Below the pieces are notes generated by a model. That model saw nothing but the letters and a program-made list of their open reading frames with translations, searched no databases and was not told where the DNA came from. Positions 13,901 to 20,532 of a stretch of DNA of 64,000 bases are shown here, in pieces. Origin of the DNA: Ricordea florida (taxonomy: Eukaryota > Cnidaria > Anthozoa > Corallimorpharia > Ricordeidae); assembly GCA_949710005.1 (NCBI GenBank), contig OX453275.1, positions 36,401,294 through 36,465,293 on the forward strand, written 5' to 3'. Made by a program: the position numbers and the translations under genes. Each line of letters begins with the position of its first letter. Within the stretch, counting starts at the first letter, position 1.

Positions 13901-16900
13901 GTGATTGGCCATAGTAGTTACGGCTACTTTGGTTTACGTTTTACGATAGTCTAATCACCCATAAGCAGAGCACTAACTCTAACAGATAATACACAGCTTG
14001 ATCGTTATGGTCACAAATTAGCTGTCAAAGGAAGCTTAACGTAACTGAAAGTTTATATGATTACACTTCCCGAAACTGGTTAAATGAAACACATGGCTTC
14101 ATGCATGGTGAGTAAAGAAAAATATAGGGAAAACTACAACCCTCTAAACTAAGGCAGGAGCTTTACTTGTATAGAGCTGAAAGCACGCTACAATGAGGTA
14201 ACAAAAACTCTGGCTTCCCTGTAATTTATTTAGCATCTAAATCTGTATTGTAATTGTCCACGAAATGTAATGTGAAAACTGTATCCTAGCAAAAGAGGTA
14301 CAGAAATTATGTCTCTTAGAAACTAAACTGTGCAATTCTCTGGGCTGTCTTTCTCAACAGAATAGTAATTTAAAACCTTTCATTCTCAGGGATAATCAAT
14401 ATCAAATGTCAAGCACGCAGATATGTGGAGAATTGACAGAATGATCAATTCAAAGATAATTATATGTTCAATCAAACAACAAATTCTCCAAATTAAAACA
14501 TTTTAAACACTAAAGGAGATTTGCTGCTCAGATCCTAGGAGTAAAGGCTTTAATGATAATAAGCGCGTCTCAAACTCTCAATACAGCGCACCTGTGGACA
14601 AACCTCAATCACTTATTGTGCCTCTTGGAACAGCGAACGTCTTGTCATACGAAGGCTATTCGTGCTTGGCTTCAATTTGGGAGGAAGATGATTATGGTGA
14701 ACGGACCGTTAGTGCAAAGACGTGTAAAGCTTGTCTTCGTGGTCAGTATATGACTGGTGGTCTATGTGTCAAATGCCCTGCAGGTAAGCACCAATAGTCC
14801 CAATGCAATGTCCTTCATAAAACAAAGAATCCCTATGCACTTAGTAACAATCCTATTAGCTCATTTTAAACTTCCACCCTTGTTACTTTCCGCTATTGAT
14901 TTCCTTCTTTGTGTGGCTAGCCTTTTTGCAGCTTTTCTATTAAACAATTAGATTATGAGCTCGAGATTTCTATCGCGTGATAGTTTACGAGGGCGCAGCC
15001 CGAGTCAACTATCCCGCATGGGGAAAACGTGAAGAAGCGGCCGCCATTTTGTTAGCAAGGGCACACTGCTACGCTACTCACTATCTATCACAGAATAGAT
15101 AGTGGGTAGCGTAACCAATCAGAGCGCGGCATTTGTACTAATTTAGTATAGACTACTAGCTCAATGTGACTATCTGTCAAGAGAATGAGGGCAAATAGTC
15201 TAATTGCTTTTAGTAGAAACCAAATGACATTCTCCCGTCGATTTTGAATTAACTTGTTTACTTATTTCATGAATTATAAGATGCGTTGCCTTCTTCCAAT
15301 ATCCTCCATAAGAACTATGATAATAAAGAAGAAAACATTATTCGATTTTCATTATCCAAGAGCAATGGAATTCAAGTGTAACACCTGTGTAAATTACAAA
15401 CCAAAAGAAATCATACGGTTTACTCGTTCAATTTGTGATTGATTTGCCATCATAAGCTTTTTGAAAGGTTCATTTGTGCAAGTCAATCTCAAATTGCACT
15501 CGAGATGATATGATTACCATTACAAACCCGATGCTCCTAGTAATAATCTCATCAAATCATTGTGCACGTCCACTCCTTACACTTCCAGCTATTGATTTTG
15601 CCATAGGCGGCTTTTATCAAGACATGTTCGCATTCAAAGCTTCCAGTGATGATGTAATTGGTTGCAAGACATGCCCTGCCGGGAAGTACGTCAGCCCAGA
15701 AAAAGTTCCAGGAAACAGTGAACAAAGCTGTTCAGCCTGCCCGACAGGTAACAGTCATAGTCTGATACGATTCCCATTACACTCGGTTCTTGATTTTTGT
15801 ACATAATTTCAAATCTAACTTTTTTTTTCTTTATCTGGTTTTAGTCCGGCCTTATGCAATTTTCTTACGCTATGAAAACCTGTGGATTTCTAAATATTTT
15901 GCCTTCAGCTGTTCATCACTCATGCTCATCATTCTGTTCAATGATGGGCCTGCAGCAGGTAGCCTAACTGTGCGCTTACACAAACTTCGGTTCCCTCTTT
16001 CGGCTCTGTGTTCGTTTCAATGATACCACCAGAAACGTCATAACGGAATGAGTCATACCAGAGCAAACTCACTCCGGTTTCTATGTAGGAGCCAAAATCT
16101 CATCCTGGTACGAAATCTCACACCACTATCCGTCATGTAAACGAGGAAGGATCACTCGATTCGATATGAAATCATCATTTCACTGTGCTGAAACAGATCA
16201 GTAGCACATGCGTAATTTAAGTCACTCCAATTCTCACTCGTATTTATAAGCAACACATAAACACGTAACGAAAATCAGATATTCATCCCTGTATGAAACT
16301 CGCCTCGGAGAGAACATATAAACAGTAATGCTTAAGAATACCACGCTTTCTTTTGAGAAAACGTAACAATTAAATGCACGTTACCATTTCTTCTTTTTCA
16401 TCAAGGTACAGAGCTGGATCAGTGGGCGGGGTTCAGAGGTTGTTTATGTTTGCCTAATCACTATCGACTGGATCGGTTTAGTCACTGTAAAGAGTGTACA
16501 ACTGGACTTCGTTGCACCAATGAGTCTGTCCATTTAATACCAGGGTTCTACTGGAAATGGAAGTCTGAATCACATAAAGAAGCTTACGCAAATTTTTCAA
16601 GAGAACTTTGGATGTTTGATGATTCATATTCCGAAAATCAAACCAAGTATCACCACTTTCTCCCCAGGGCATATCCATGTCCTCTGCCAGATTCATGCCT
16701 CGGAGGACACGATGCTTTATGTGCGCATGGCTACACTGGACCGCTTTGTGCTGTTTGTGACAAGAGATTTTATAAACTGCTATCATCCTGTCATGAATGT
16801 CCCTCGGTCACGTGGCTTATTGTACGAGTTGTTGGACTCATAATAATTATTGTGATCCTGACATTGTTTTGGATAAAAGTTCGTGGCTATGCAGACTCAA

Positions 16901-18569
16901 ACGAAAGATCATCTACAGACTCGCTTCTTGCAAGAATTAAAATCACCATCAGTTTTTATCAAGTTACTTCTGGTACTGTGATGGCTTTCAGCTATGTCGG
17001 TTGGCCAACTGCTTTGATCAAACTTCTCAGCTATGCAGATATCTTCCAGTTTAATGTGTTGCAGTTTTTACCAGTTGAGTGTTTTAACAGCTCTTTTCAG
17101 TTTGATCCTTTGGCTGGCTTTCTTCTGTATATTTCACTAAACGCAGGAATAGTTGTCGGCTGTATTGGATATTTTCAAGCTCGTAAACTCGTTAATAACA
17201 ATATCACCTCAATAGAAGGCCAGTCAGAGATCCGGGAACTCAAAGTCAAACTGTATCGTGTGGTATTCCTGGTTCTGTTTGTAACCTACCCAGCAACCTG
17301 TACACGGATCTTTCAAATTCTACCCTCGTCCTGTCACGAGCTGTGCAGTTCGGACCAGCAGGACTGTTCTTGGTTCCTGTACTCTGACTACAGGGTTCAG
17401 TGTTACACTAAAGAGTACCACAAGTTTTTGTACGCTTCCTACACAGCAATAGCGTTTCCAGTTCTGTTCCCTTTGGTCACTCTTTTCCTGCTGTGGAAAT
17501 TCACTTACAACTCACAATCTTTGAAGAACATGCCTGACAAAGAACACCGCATCAGTGCGATATCAGACGGAATGAGATTTTTGTATGAGAACTACAAACC
17601 ACAATACTGGTGTTGGGAAGTGATTGAGCTTGTTCGTAAAGTCGTGCTTACATCAGTCTTAGTTTATTTTGGAGCAGAGGGAAGAGTCTATCTTGGAATA
17701 GCCGCCATTTTGTCCGGAATATATGCTGTTTTATATGCGCACTTCCAACCGATGAAAAACACGTTTGAACACTGGCTGCAGCTGATAGCACTTCTGGCAA
17801 CGTGCGTCAATTATAACACGGGTCTTCTGTTGAGGATTCCAGATGCCGATGATTCTATGGTTAGTAGTGAGGCTGATAACATTGGTGTTTCTGTTTTGCT
17901 GGTTTCCGCTAATGTGATTGTGATCATAATTATGGCAGGTATGTTTTTGAAGACTGGTGGTTATGATGGTAAATTAAGGACATTTCCTCCTTTTGACTCA
18001 CAGCTCGCGCGCTCTTACATATTACTGTCAGCAAATCGAGCTAAATGCGTCCATTTTTCTCTCAGTTGGGCTTGATAACCATGGGAAGAGTAAGTCCTTT
18101 TAGGGTTTTTAAGGAAGTTCCCCGTCAGCACTTTTTTGTAAGATTTTCCTTGGTAAAGTGTACTCTACTTACAAATGCCAAGGAACATTGGCATATATTC
18201 ATTGGCCCTTTTGATGGTGCACGTTTTTCATATCATAATTTTCCGTATCCATTATAATAGCCTCTGATCTCTCATGATCCCGTTTTTTATCTTGTCCTAT
18301 AAAAAAGGATCATTTCTGCCAGAATAAGATAACCTCTTTCTTACTAAGGGGTTTAAAGCAAAGCCTTGAGAATGCCTTTTAAAAGATTATTAAAATTATA
18401 CACTTTTAAAACTGACAAAACAGATATTTTATTTATTTTATAATTTGTAGCTCGATACATGGCGAGTGCTTGGAGCATTCTCTACCATTGGACTGGTGTG
18501 AATTGTTGTTATGCTGAAAGTCACTTGACCTTGAATCGGCAAAGAACTCGCAGAGAAGTAACAAGATGA
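303..18569 (+). CDS. Receptor copy A: CCP-CCP-LRR-Cys-rich multi-pass membrane protein (5' part off window)
   Basis: Spliced gene read from splice sites, phase continuity and one-to-one match to copy B. Exons: 303-488, 1219-1392, 2413-2533, 3163-3234, 3462-3533, 3849-3920, 5446-5517, 6144-6215, 6994-7065, 7542-7613, 12001-12072, 12699-12770, 14587-14783, 15607-15747, 16406-17938 and, less certainly, 18451-18569, with a possible 24-nt microexon at 18066-18089. Order of domains: two sushi domains, LRR N-cap, nine LRRs, two cysteine-rich modules, about nine membrane segments, short tail. By analogy with copy B, signal-peptide and LamG exons should lie left of base 1. No stop or frameshift is seen in the exons present. 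Predicted role: cell-surface recognition receptor. Function is inferred from domains only. I know no named family with this exact architecture. Confidence 0.82.
489..1218 (+). other. Copy A intron with tRNA-like SINE fragment
   Basis: Non-coding interval between the two sushi exons. Apart from the tRNA-like sequence at 936-1012 I see no open coding segment with splice sites and no simple repeat. Confidence 0.6.
936..1012 (-). repeat. Degenerate tRNA-derived SINE head
   Basis: The minus strand reads GGTTAGCTTAATTAGTTAG...GGTTCGAACC, an internal polymerase III A-box-like and B-box pair at tRNA spacing. The acceptor stem does not close, so this is a SINE head or tRNA relic rather than a working tRNA gene. 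Confidence 0.55.
1219..1392 (+). CDS. Copy A exon: sushi/CCP domain 2
   Basis: A 174-nt phase 1-1 exon after a TATGCAG acceptor and before an AG|GTATTT donor. It encodes a second sushi module (GPCGALNL ... SGTPPKCSG) with the cysteine and tryptophan pattern of the fold (TFSC, ITC, IWSG, KC). The orthologous exon in copy B (38302-38475) has the same length and phase. Confidence 0.88.
1610..1803 (+). pseudogene. LINE reverse transcriptase fragment
   Basis: Plus-strand reading gives VDLQKAFDT, then after a one-base frame break VDHNLLLYKLHNYGIRG, the conserved RT motif A region of CR1/L2/Jockey-type LINEs, followed by NKWFCSYV. Only about 60 codons survive and the frame is broken. It lies in the intron between the second sushi exon and the LRR N-cap exon of copy A. 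Confidence 0.7.
1840..2205. repeat. MITE/foldback element
   Basis: The stretch around 2057-2125 (TTGGTAATAAGAC ... CAATCATACTCGTGA ... AATCGGA) is repeated as an imperfect reverse complement at about 2132-2203 (TCCGATT ... TCGTATGATT ... GTCCTATTACCA). Upstream lie two copies of a GGACAGTACGCG motif. This fits a non-autonomous foldback DNA element. Outer limits are approximate. Confidence 0.55.
2413..2533 (+). CDS. Copy A exon: LRR N-terminal cysteine cap (LRRNT)
   Basis: A 121-nt exon, phase 1 in and phase 2 out. It begins FCPAYCSCMYPD and continues to SLTVSCAKTS and NNLPTYTRKL, the C-P-x2-C-x-C ... V-x-C signature of LRRNT followed by the usual 'P..LP..T..L' lead into the first repeat. Copy B carries the same exon with the same length and phases at 37486-37606. 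Confidence 0.85.
3163..12770 (+). CDS. Copy A: nine single-repeat LRR exons
   Basis: Nine exons, each exactly 72 nt, each phase 2 in and out: 3163-3234, 3462-3533, 3849-3920, 5446-5517, 6144-6215, 6994-7065, 7542-7613, 12001-12072, 12699-12770. Each encodes one 24-residue leucine-rich repeat, for example YIDNNQLTSIGSEVFRPL, YADDNLIRVITKRTFSEA and RLMNNPLEVIEEGAFKDS. All have AG acceptors; donors are GTAAG (six), GTAGGT, GTGAGT and GTGCGT. The second repeat replaces the N position with C (SCKISHIQDGSF), as in copy B. No LRR C-terminal cap exon was found; the last repeat is in phase with the next cysteine-rich exon. The interval given includes introns. Confidence 0.85.
4607..4641. repeat. Perfect 17-bp hairpin
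   Basis: CATAGTTAGTAGAGGGG is followed by one A and then its exact reverse complement. This is a near-perfect cruciform-capable palindrome in an intron of copy A. No coding context. Confidence 0.85.
4958..5090 (+). repeat. Penelope-like/hammerhead-like repeat, decayed copy 1
   Basis: Contains GGGCTAACGTTCGAAACGTC, then CAGCACCCTCT, then TATGGTGGTACAAATTACTT and TATCAACTTGTTTAATGATC. The same series occurs at 13494-13590. The CTGACGA ... GAAAC-GTC core seen in the second copy is altered here to CTGCCGA. I read it as a terminal-repeat fragment of a Penelope-like element; family assignment is inference. Confidence 0.45.
5097..5285. repeat. Palindrome plus foldback element
   Basis: 5097-5116 is a perfect 20-bp palindrome centred on a SalI-type TCGA (GGGCTGCGTCGACGCAGCCC). 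Just downstream, GAGCCCGTTATTTTTAGGAA ... ATATGTGATT at about 5162-5200 is mirrored by AATCACATAT ... CCTAAAAATAGCCCTTA at about 5235-5272, a foldback arrangement. Confidence 0.6.
7938..8009 (-). pseudogene. tRNA-Thr-like pseudogene / SINE head
   Basis: The minus strand reads TCTCCTATAGCTCAGTGGTA ... GGTTCGACTCCTACTGGGAGA. The seven-base acceptor stem pairs, and D and T arms are recognisable. The anticodon region contains CTAGTAA, which would be anticodon AGT, but one extra A in the 5' side of the anticodon stem disrupts it. It is followed by a diverged repeat (about 8035-8420) whose ends are mutually inverted (AGACAGAGAGGGTCAC versus GTGTCCCTCTCTGTGTC), so I call it a mobile tRNA-derived sequence, not a functional gene. 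Confidence 0.6.
8668..9051 (+). mobile_element. tRNA-derived SINE
   Basis: Begins with a tRNA-like head (CCGGTTAGCTCAGTTGGTAG A-box; AATTCAAACCTCG degenerate B-box), followed by a body with TCTCGGATAAGGACGAAAAA, GACGTTAAAGATCC and a tail AAAGCGCCTTTGAAC ... AGAGTGCTATACAAATTCAT running into short ATC repeats. Head, body and short tandem-repeat tail are the normal plan of a Pol III SINE. Inserted in the 4.4-kb intron between LRR 7 and LRR 8 of copy A. Confidence 0.75.
9093..9215. repeat. Imperfect AAT/GAT microsatellite
   Basis: Runs of AATAATAAT and GATAATAAT triplets with interruptions, just beyond the SINE tail and probably grown from it. Confidence 0.75.
10079..10234. mobile_element. Short foldback element (MITE)
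   Basis: GGAATGATTTCCACACAGGT ... ATGCATGCTGTAG at 10080-10124 is repeated inverted as CTACAGCATGCAT ... ACCTGTGCGGAAATCATTCC at 10188-10231, with about 63 bp between the arms. Both ends are bounded by T-rich tracts. No coding capacity. Confidence 0.75.
10457..10510. repeat. Hairpin repeat
   Basis: ATTATTTCACTTGCGTTTTG and its inverse CAAAACGCAAGTGAAATTAT flank a short spacer. It lies directly left of the MITE at 10530. Confidence 0.75.
10530..10965. mobile_element. MITE with terminal inverted repeats
   Basis: Ends are GTGACAAATTACTCCTTAAT (left) and its near-exact inverse ending AAGGAGTAATTTGCCAC (right). An internal inverted pair (ATTTGGTATAAATACCACGA near 10666 and the TATTTATGCCAAAT region near 10778) supports a foldback structure. 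About 436 bp, non-coding. Confidence 0.7.
10975..11022. repeat. AT-rich microsatellite (AATAATG-like)
   Basis: Imperfect ATAATGATAATTATAATAC-type simple repeat immediately right of the MITE. Confidence 0.65.
11831..11904 (+). repeat. tRNA-derived SINE head
   Basis: GCTTGATAGCTCACTTGGTT ... GGGTTCGAATCCCATTCAAG: A-box and B-box are intact and the ends partly pair as an acceptor stem. A T-rich stretch follows instead of a gene-like flank. The same head type (GCTTGATAGCTCA) is found at 30610 and 54064 on the other strand. Confidence 0.65.
13415..13600 (+). repeat. Penelope-like/hammerhead-like repeat, copy 2
   Basis: Contains CTGACGA at 13496, a short stem (GTGC-TAAC-GCTC), GAAA at 13516 and C-GTC at 13520-13523, then AGCACCCTC, the order of elements in a hammerhead ribozyme core. 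It is followed by TATCAACTTGTTTGAGAATC as in copy 1 at 4958. Short hammerheads are known in Penelope-like elements; the assignment here is inference, and an extra A after CTGACGA departs from the canonical core. Confidence 0.45.
14587..14783 (+). CDS. Copy A exon: cysteine-rich module 1
   Basis: A 197-nt exon, phase 2 in (matching the last LRR) and phase 1 out, after an AATACAG acceptor and before GTAAGC. It encodes VLSYEGYSCLAS ... KTCKACLRGQYMTGGLCVKC and ends CPAG, a C-x2-C-x-x-G-x-Y ... C-x2-C-P-x-G pattern of ephrin-receptor-like/GCC2-GCC3 modules. Copy B has the same 197-nt exon at 24837-25033 with all cysteines conserved. Confidence 0.85.
14941..15160 (+). mobile_element. MITE family 'TAAACAATTAGATTATGAGC', internally deleted copy
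   Basis: Starts TAAACAATTAGATTATGAGC, contains CGGCCGCCATTTTGTTAGCA and an ATAGATAGTGGGTAGCG hairpin, and ends near TACTAATTTAGTATA. A longer copy in the same orientation lies in copy B at 43098-43440, so this one has lost about 120 internal bases. Confidence 0.7.
15607..15747 (+). CDS. Copy A exon: cysteine-rich module 2
   Basis: A 141-nt phase 1-1 exon (acceptor GCCATAG, donor GTAACA) encoding GGFYQDMFAFKASSDDVIGC, KTCPAGKYVSP and SCSACPTG. The C-x2-C-P-x-G-x-Y ... C-x2-C-P pattern is that of an ephrin-receptor-like cysteine-rich repeat. Copy B equivalent: 23416-23556, also 141 nt. Confidence 0.86.
16406..17938 (+). CDS. Copy A exon: juxtamembrane Cys region and multi-pass membrane domain
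   Basis: A single 1,533-nt exon, phase 1-1 (acceptor TCATCAAG, donor GCAG|GTATGT). An N-terminal cysteine-rich part (GCLCLPNHY, HCKECTTGLRC, PCPLPDSCLGG, GPLCAVCDKRFY) leads to about nine hydrophobic segments, for example starting at VTWLIVRVV, ITISFYQVT, PLAGFLLYI, LYRVVFLVL, FLYASYTAI, VVLTSVLVY, LGIAAILSG, LQLIALLAT and IGVSVLLVS. Nine spans would put the N-terminal modules outside and the tail inside. The region around GWPTALIKLL ... FLPVECF resembles the multi-pass domain found after ephrin-receptor-like repeats in many cnidarian and protist proteins (recalled, not searched). It is not a recognisable class A or adhesion GPCR. Confidence 0.9.
18066..18089 (+). CDS. Copy A possible 24-nt microexon
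   Basis: A T-rich tract ending CTCAG at 18065 and a GTAAGT donor at 18090 enclose 24 nt in phase 1-1 (GLDNHGK). It would keep the frame with exons on both sides, but no counterpart is visible in copy B, so it may be chance. Confidence 0.3.
18451..18569 (+). CDS. Copy A last exon: cytoplasmic tail
   Basis: After a TTTGTAG acceptor, phase 1, it encodes RYMASAWSILYHW ... RTRREVTR and a TGA stop at 18567. The start aligns with the copy B last exon (RYTVIAWNV), which supports it as real, but the tail diverges after about 10 residues and is shorter (about 39 versus 80 residues). If unspliced, the membrane exon would instead end at a stop at 18073-18075. Confidence 0.6.
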
Positions 18570-20290
18570 AGTGCCCTTTAGTGCTTCATCCCTGCACGTC
18601 ATCAGTTCGTTCAAATCCACTGTATCATCAGTATTTTATTAGCAGGACTATGAGTCTCAATACAGTCAAAACATTCTGATCAACCCATGAAATCCGCAGA
18701 CATTTAATAATAAATAAGTTCATCTATATCACAAGTTGATGGTATTTCCATTCCTTTTCTTGTATTTTAATAGCTTTTAGACTGTAGTCAGGAAATGAAA
18801 AGTAAGAGGCGTTGATATATATAAAGGATTAACATACCTTTTGAAAGAACAAATGTGGATTCTGTGAAATCCAAAAATACATGTTTTGTTATGGTTTTAC
18901 TGTGTCCGTTTCTGCATTGCGTATCAGTTTATTTATAACAGACCATAGCGAGCAATGATAGGCCGATCAATGCACTGCACCGCGTGCTTTCAAAGTAGAT
19001 AGCAGTAACTCCTATCTGAGAAAATAGCACGAGGATTACCGCTAGAGCAGACTATACATGTGTGTTGCTTGTGAAAGTACAATTTGCTTCTTTGCTCTGC
19101 TTTTCACGCCGGAAACGTGTTAACTAGATTTTATTTCAACTGAGTTTAACATTAGTTAAATATCATAAAGGAGGAAGAACAGTAACTTATTCTGGGTACT
19201 GACTTATGATCGCTGCTAGTCTCATGGAAAGTCGCACGGAAATAAATGAAGAAAGGTTTATAGACACGCTAAGCTCAAAGTTTTCCTTTGACGATTATTT
19301 GTGATAACCTATTGTTCAGTTTTAAAACTAAGGAATGAATAACATCAAATTTAAATTCCAACACTTGGGAATCAAATAAATTGATATAGACTTCTGACTT
19401 GGTATCTACTTCATTGAGTTTACCAGTTATACTGATGCCATTAACTCGGCGGTTTGTCAAGATGTTGTTGTTACAGGTTCAGGGGCACGTTTCTCGAAAC
19501 CAGCAAATTATTTTATGATCGTAATCTTTACAACCGGATTTACAATTCGGTTGGTTTTCAAGGTTCAGCAACACAATAGCAGCTCACGTTTCTACGCAAA
19601 AAAAGAAACTACAAAAACAGTCGGTTGACACTGACCTAGAAATACTGAACTTACTGGGCCCGTGAAGTTGTTGGTCCTTTCGAGAAACGGGCCCCAACTC
19701 TCGAATTAATAATGATGATGATGATGATGATAATGATGATGATGATGATGATGATAATAATAATAATAACGATAATGATAATGATAATAATAATCATAAT
19801 GACTTTTTTGGCATCATCTCTACAGAGTAGCTATTCATATACCAATATATCAATTAGGATTGCATTGTGTATTATATACAACTAGACTTTTTTCTGACAG
19901 GTCTTTTTCACTGAGTGTTTTGTTGACAGCACGTAGAGTGCAATTTAGCTTTGTCCTATTAAAAATTATACTAGTAGAATACATTGATCTGACACGGTGC
20001 TTCCATTCAGGTAAAACAGGAAATTTTAAGTCTAGAAGATAAATGCAAGCTACACTTAACTACCAAAAGCTAACTACCTGTACTAGACAAAATACCTGTT
20101 TTACAAAGATGCAGTGTTTGTAGATATGAAAGTTCCAGTTGAACCCGCTCGTGTTACGAATAAACAAATTGATATAAAAGTGAACCAGACCCAGGCTGTT
20201 TTAAAAACCCCAGCAAATGTGTACTTGTTGGGTGCAGCGCCTCACCACTTAACCACTGACCGTTAGCATAAAGAAGTTTCAGATGTTTCT
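18570..20290. other. Convergent intergenic spacer
   Basis: Separates the 3' ends of the two receptor copies. It holds a microsatellite at 19708-19800 and no open reading frame, splice-bounded exon or RNA gene that I can support. It should contain both 3' UTRs. Confidence 0.6.
19708..19800. repeat. (GAT)n/(AAT)n microsatellite
   Basis: About 90 bp of GATGATGAT turning into AATAATAAT and GATAATGATAAT, between the convergent 3' ends of the receptor genes. Confidence 0.9.
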
Positions 20291-20532
20291 TCAATTCAAT
20301 TTCATGACGTCATCGTTTTCTTTTCCTTCTTCACTGCCCACTGCTGGCACAGTGCAGATATTTTTGGGTGCGGTGTTCTGTAGAGTTGGTGTGTAGTACC
20401 CTCCGTCAATGTGATTGTTTTTCATGGGTCTCAGGCTAGCATGATCCATGGATCTCTTTTTCCCTCGCTGGTGTAACGTATTGCGGGCATCAGCGTGACA
20501 AAAGACATTCCAAGCGATAACGGTGTAACGCA
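20291..20532 (-). CDS. Copy B last exon: cytoplasmic tail
   Basis: Acceptor TTTTTCGTCAG before 20532, phase 1 in. It encodes RYTVIAWNVFCHADARNTLH, then a basic stretch (QRGKKRS), GGYYTPTLQNT and an acidic end (SEEGKENDDVMKLN), stop TGA at 20293-20291. About 80 residues, hydrophilic, fitting an intracellular tail. Its first residues align with the copy A tail (RYMASAWSI). Confidence 0.72.

Noticed and set aside
14390-14450. Possible LRR C-cap exon after LRR 9 in copy A (DNQYQMSSTQICGEL)
   Set aside because: It runs into a stop, has no donor at a sensible place and has no counterpart in copy B; LRR 9 joins the cysteine-rich exon in phase without it.
17939-18075. Read-through C-terminus of copy A (ending at 18075)
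   Set aside because: A good donor (GCAG|GTATGT) stands at 17938 at the same place as in copy B, and the last exon at 18451 aligns with the copy B tail. Kept only as an alternative.
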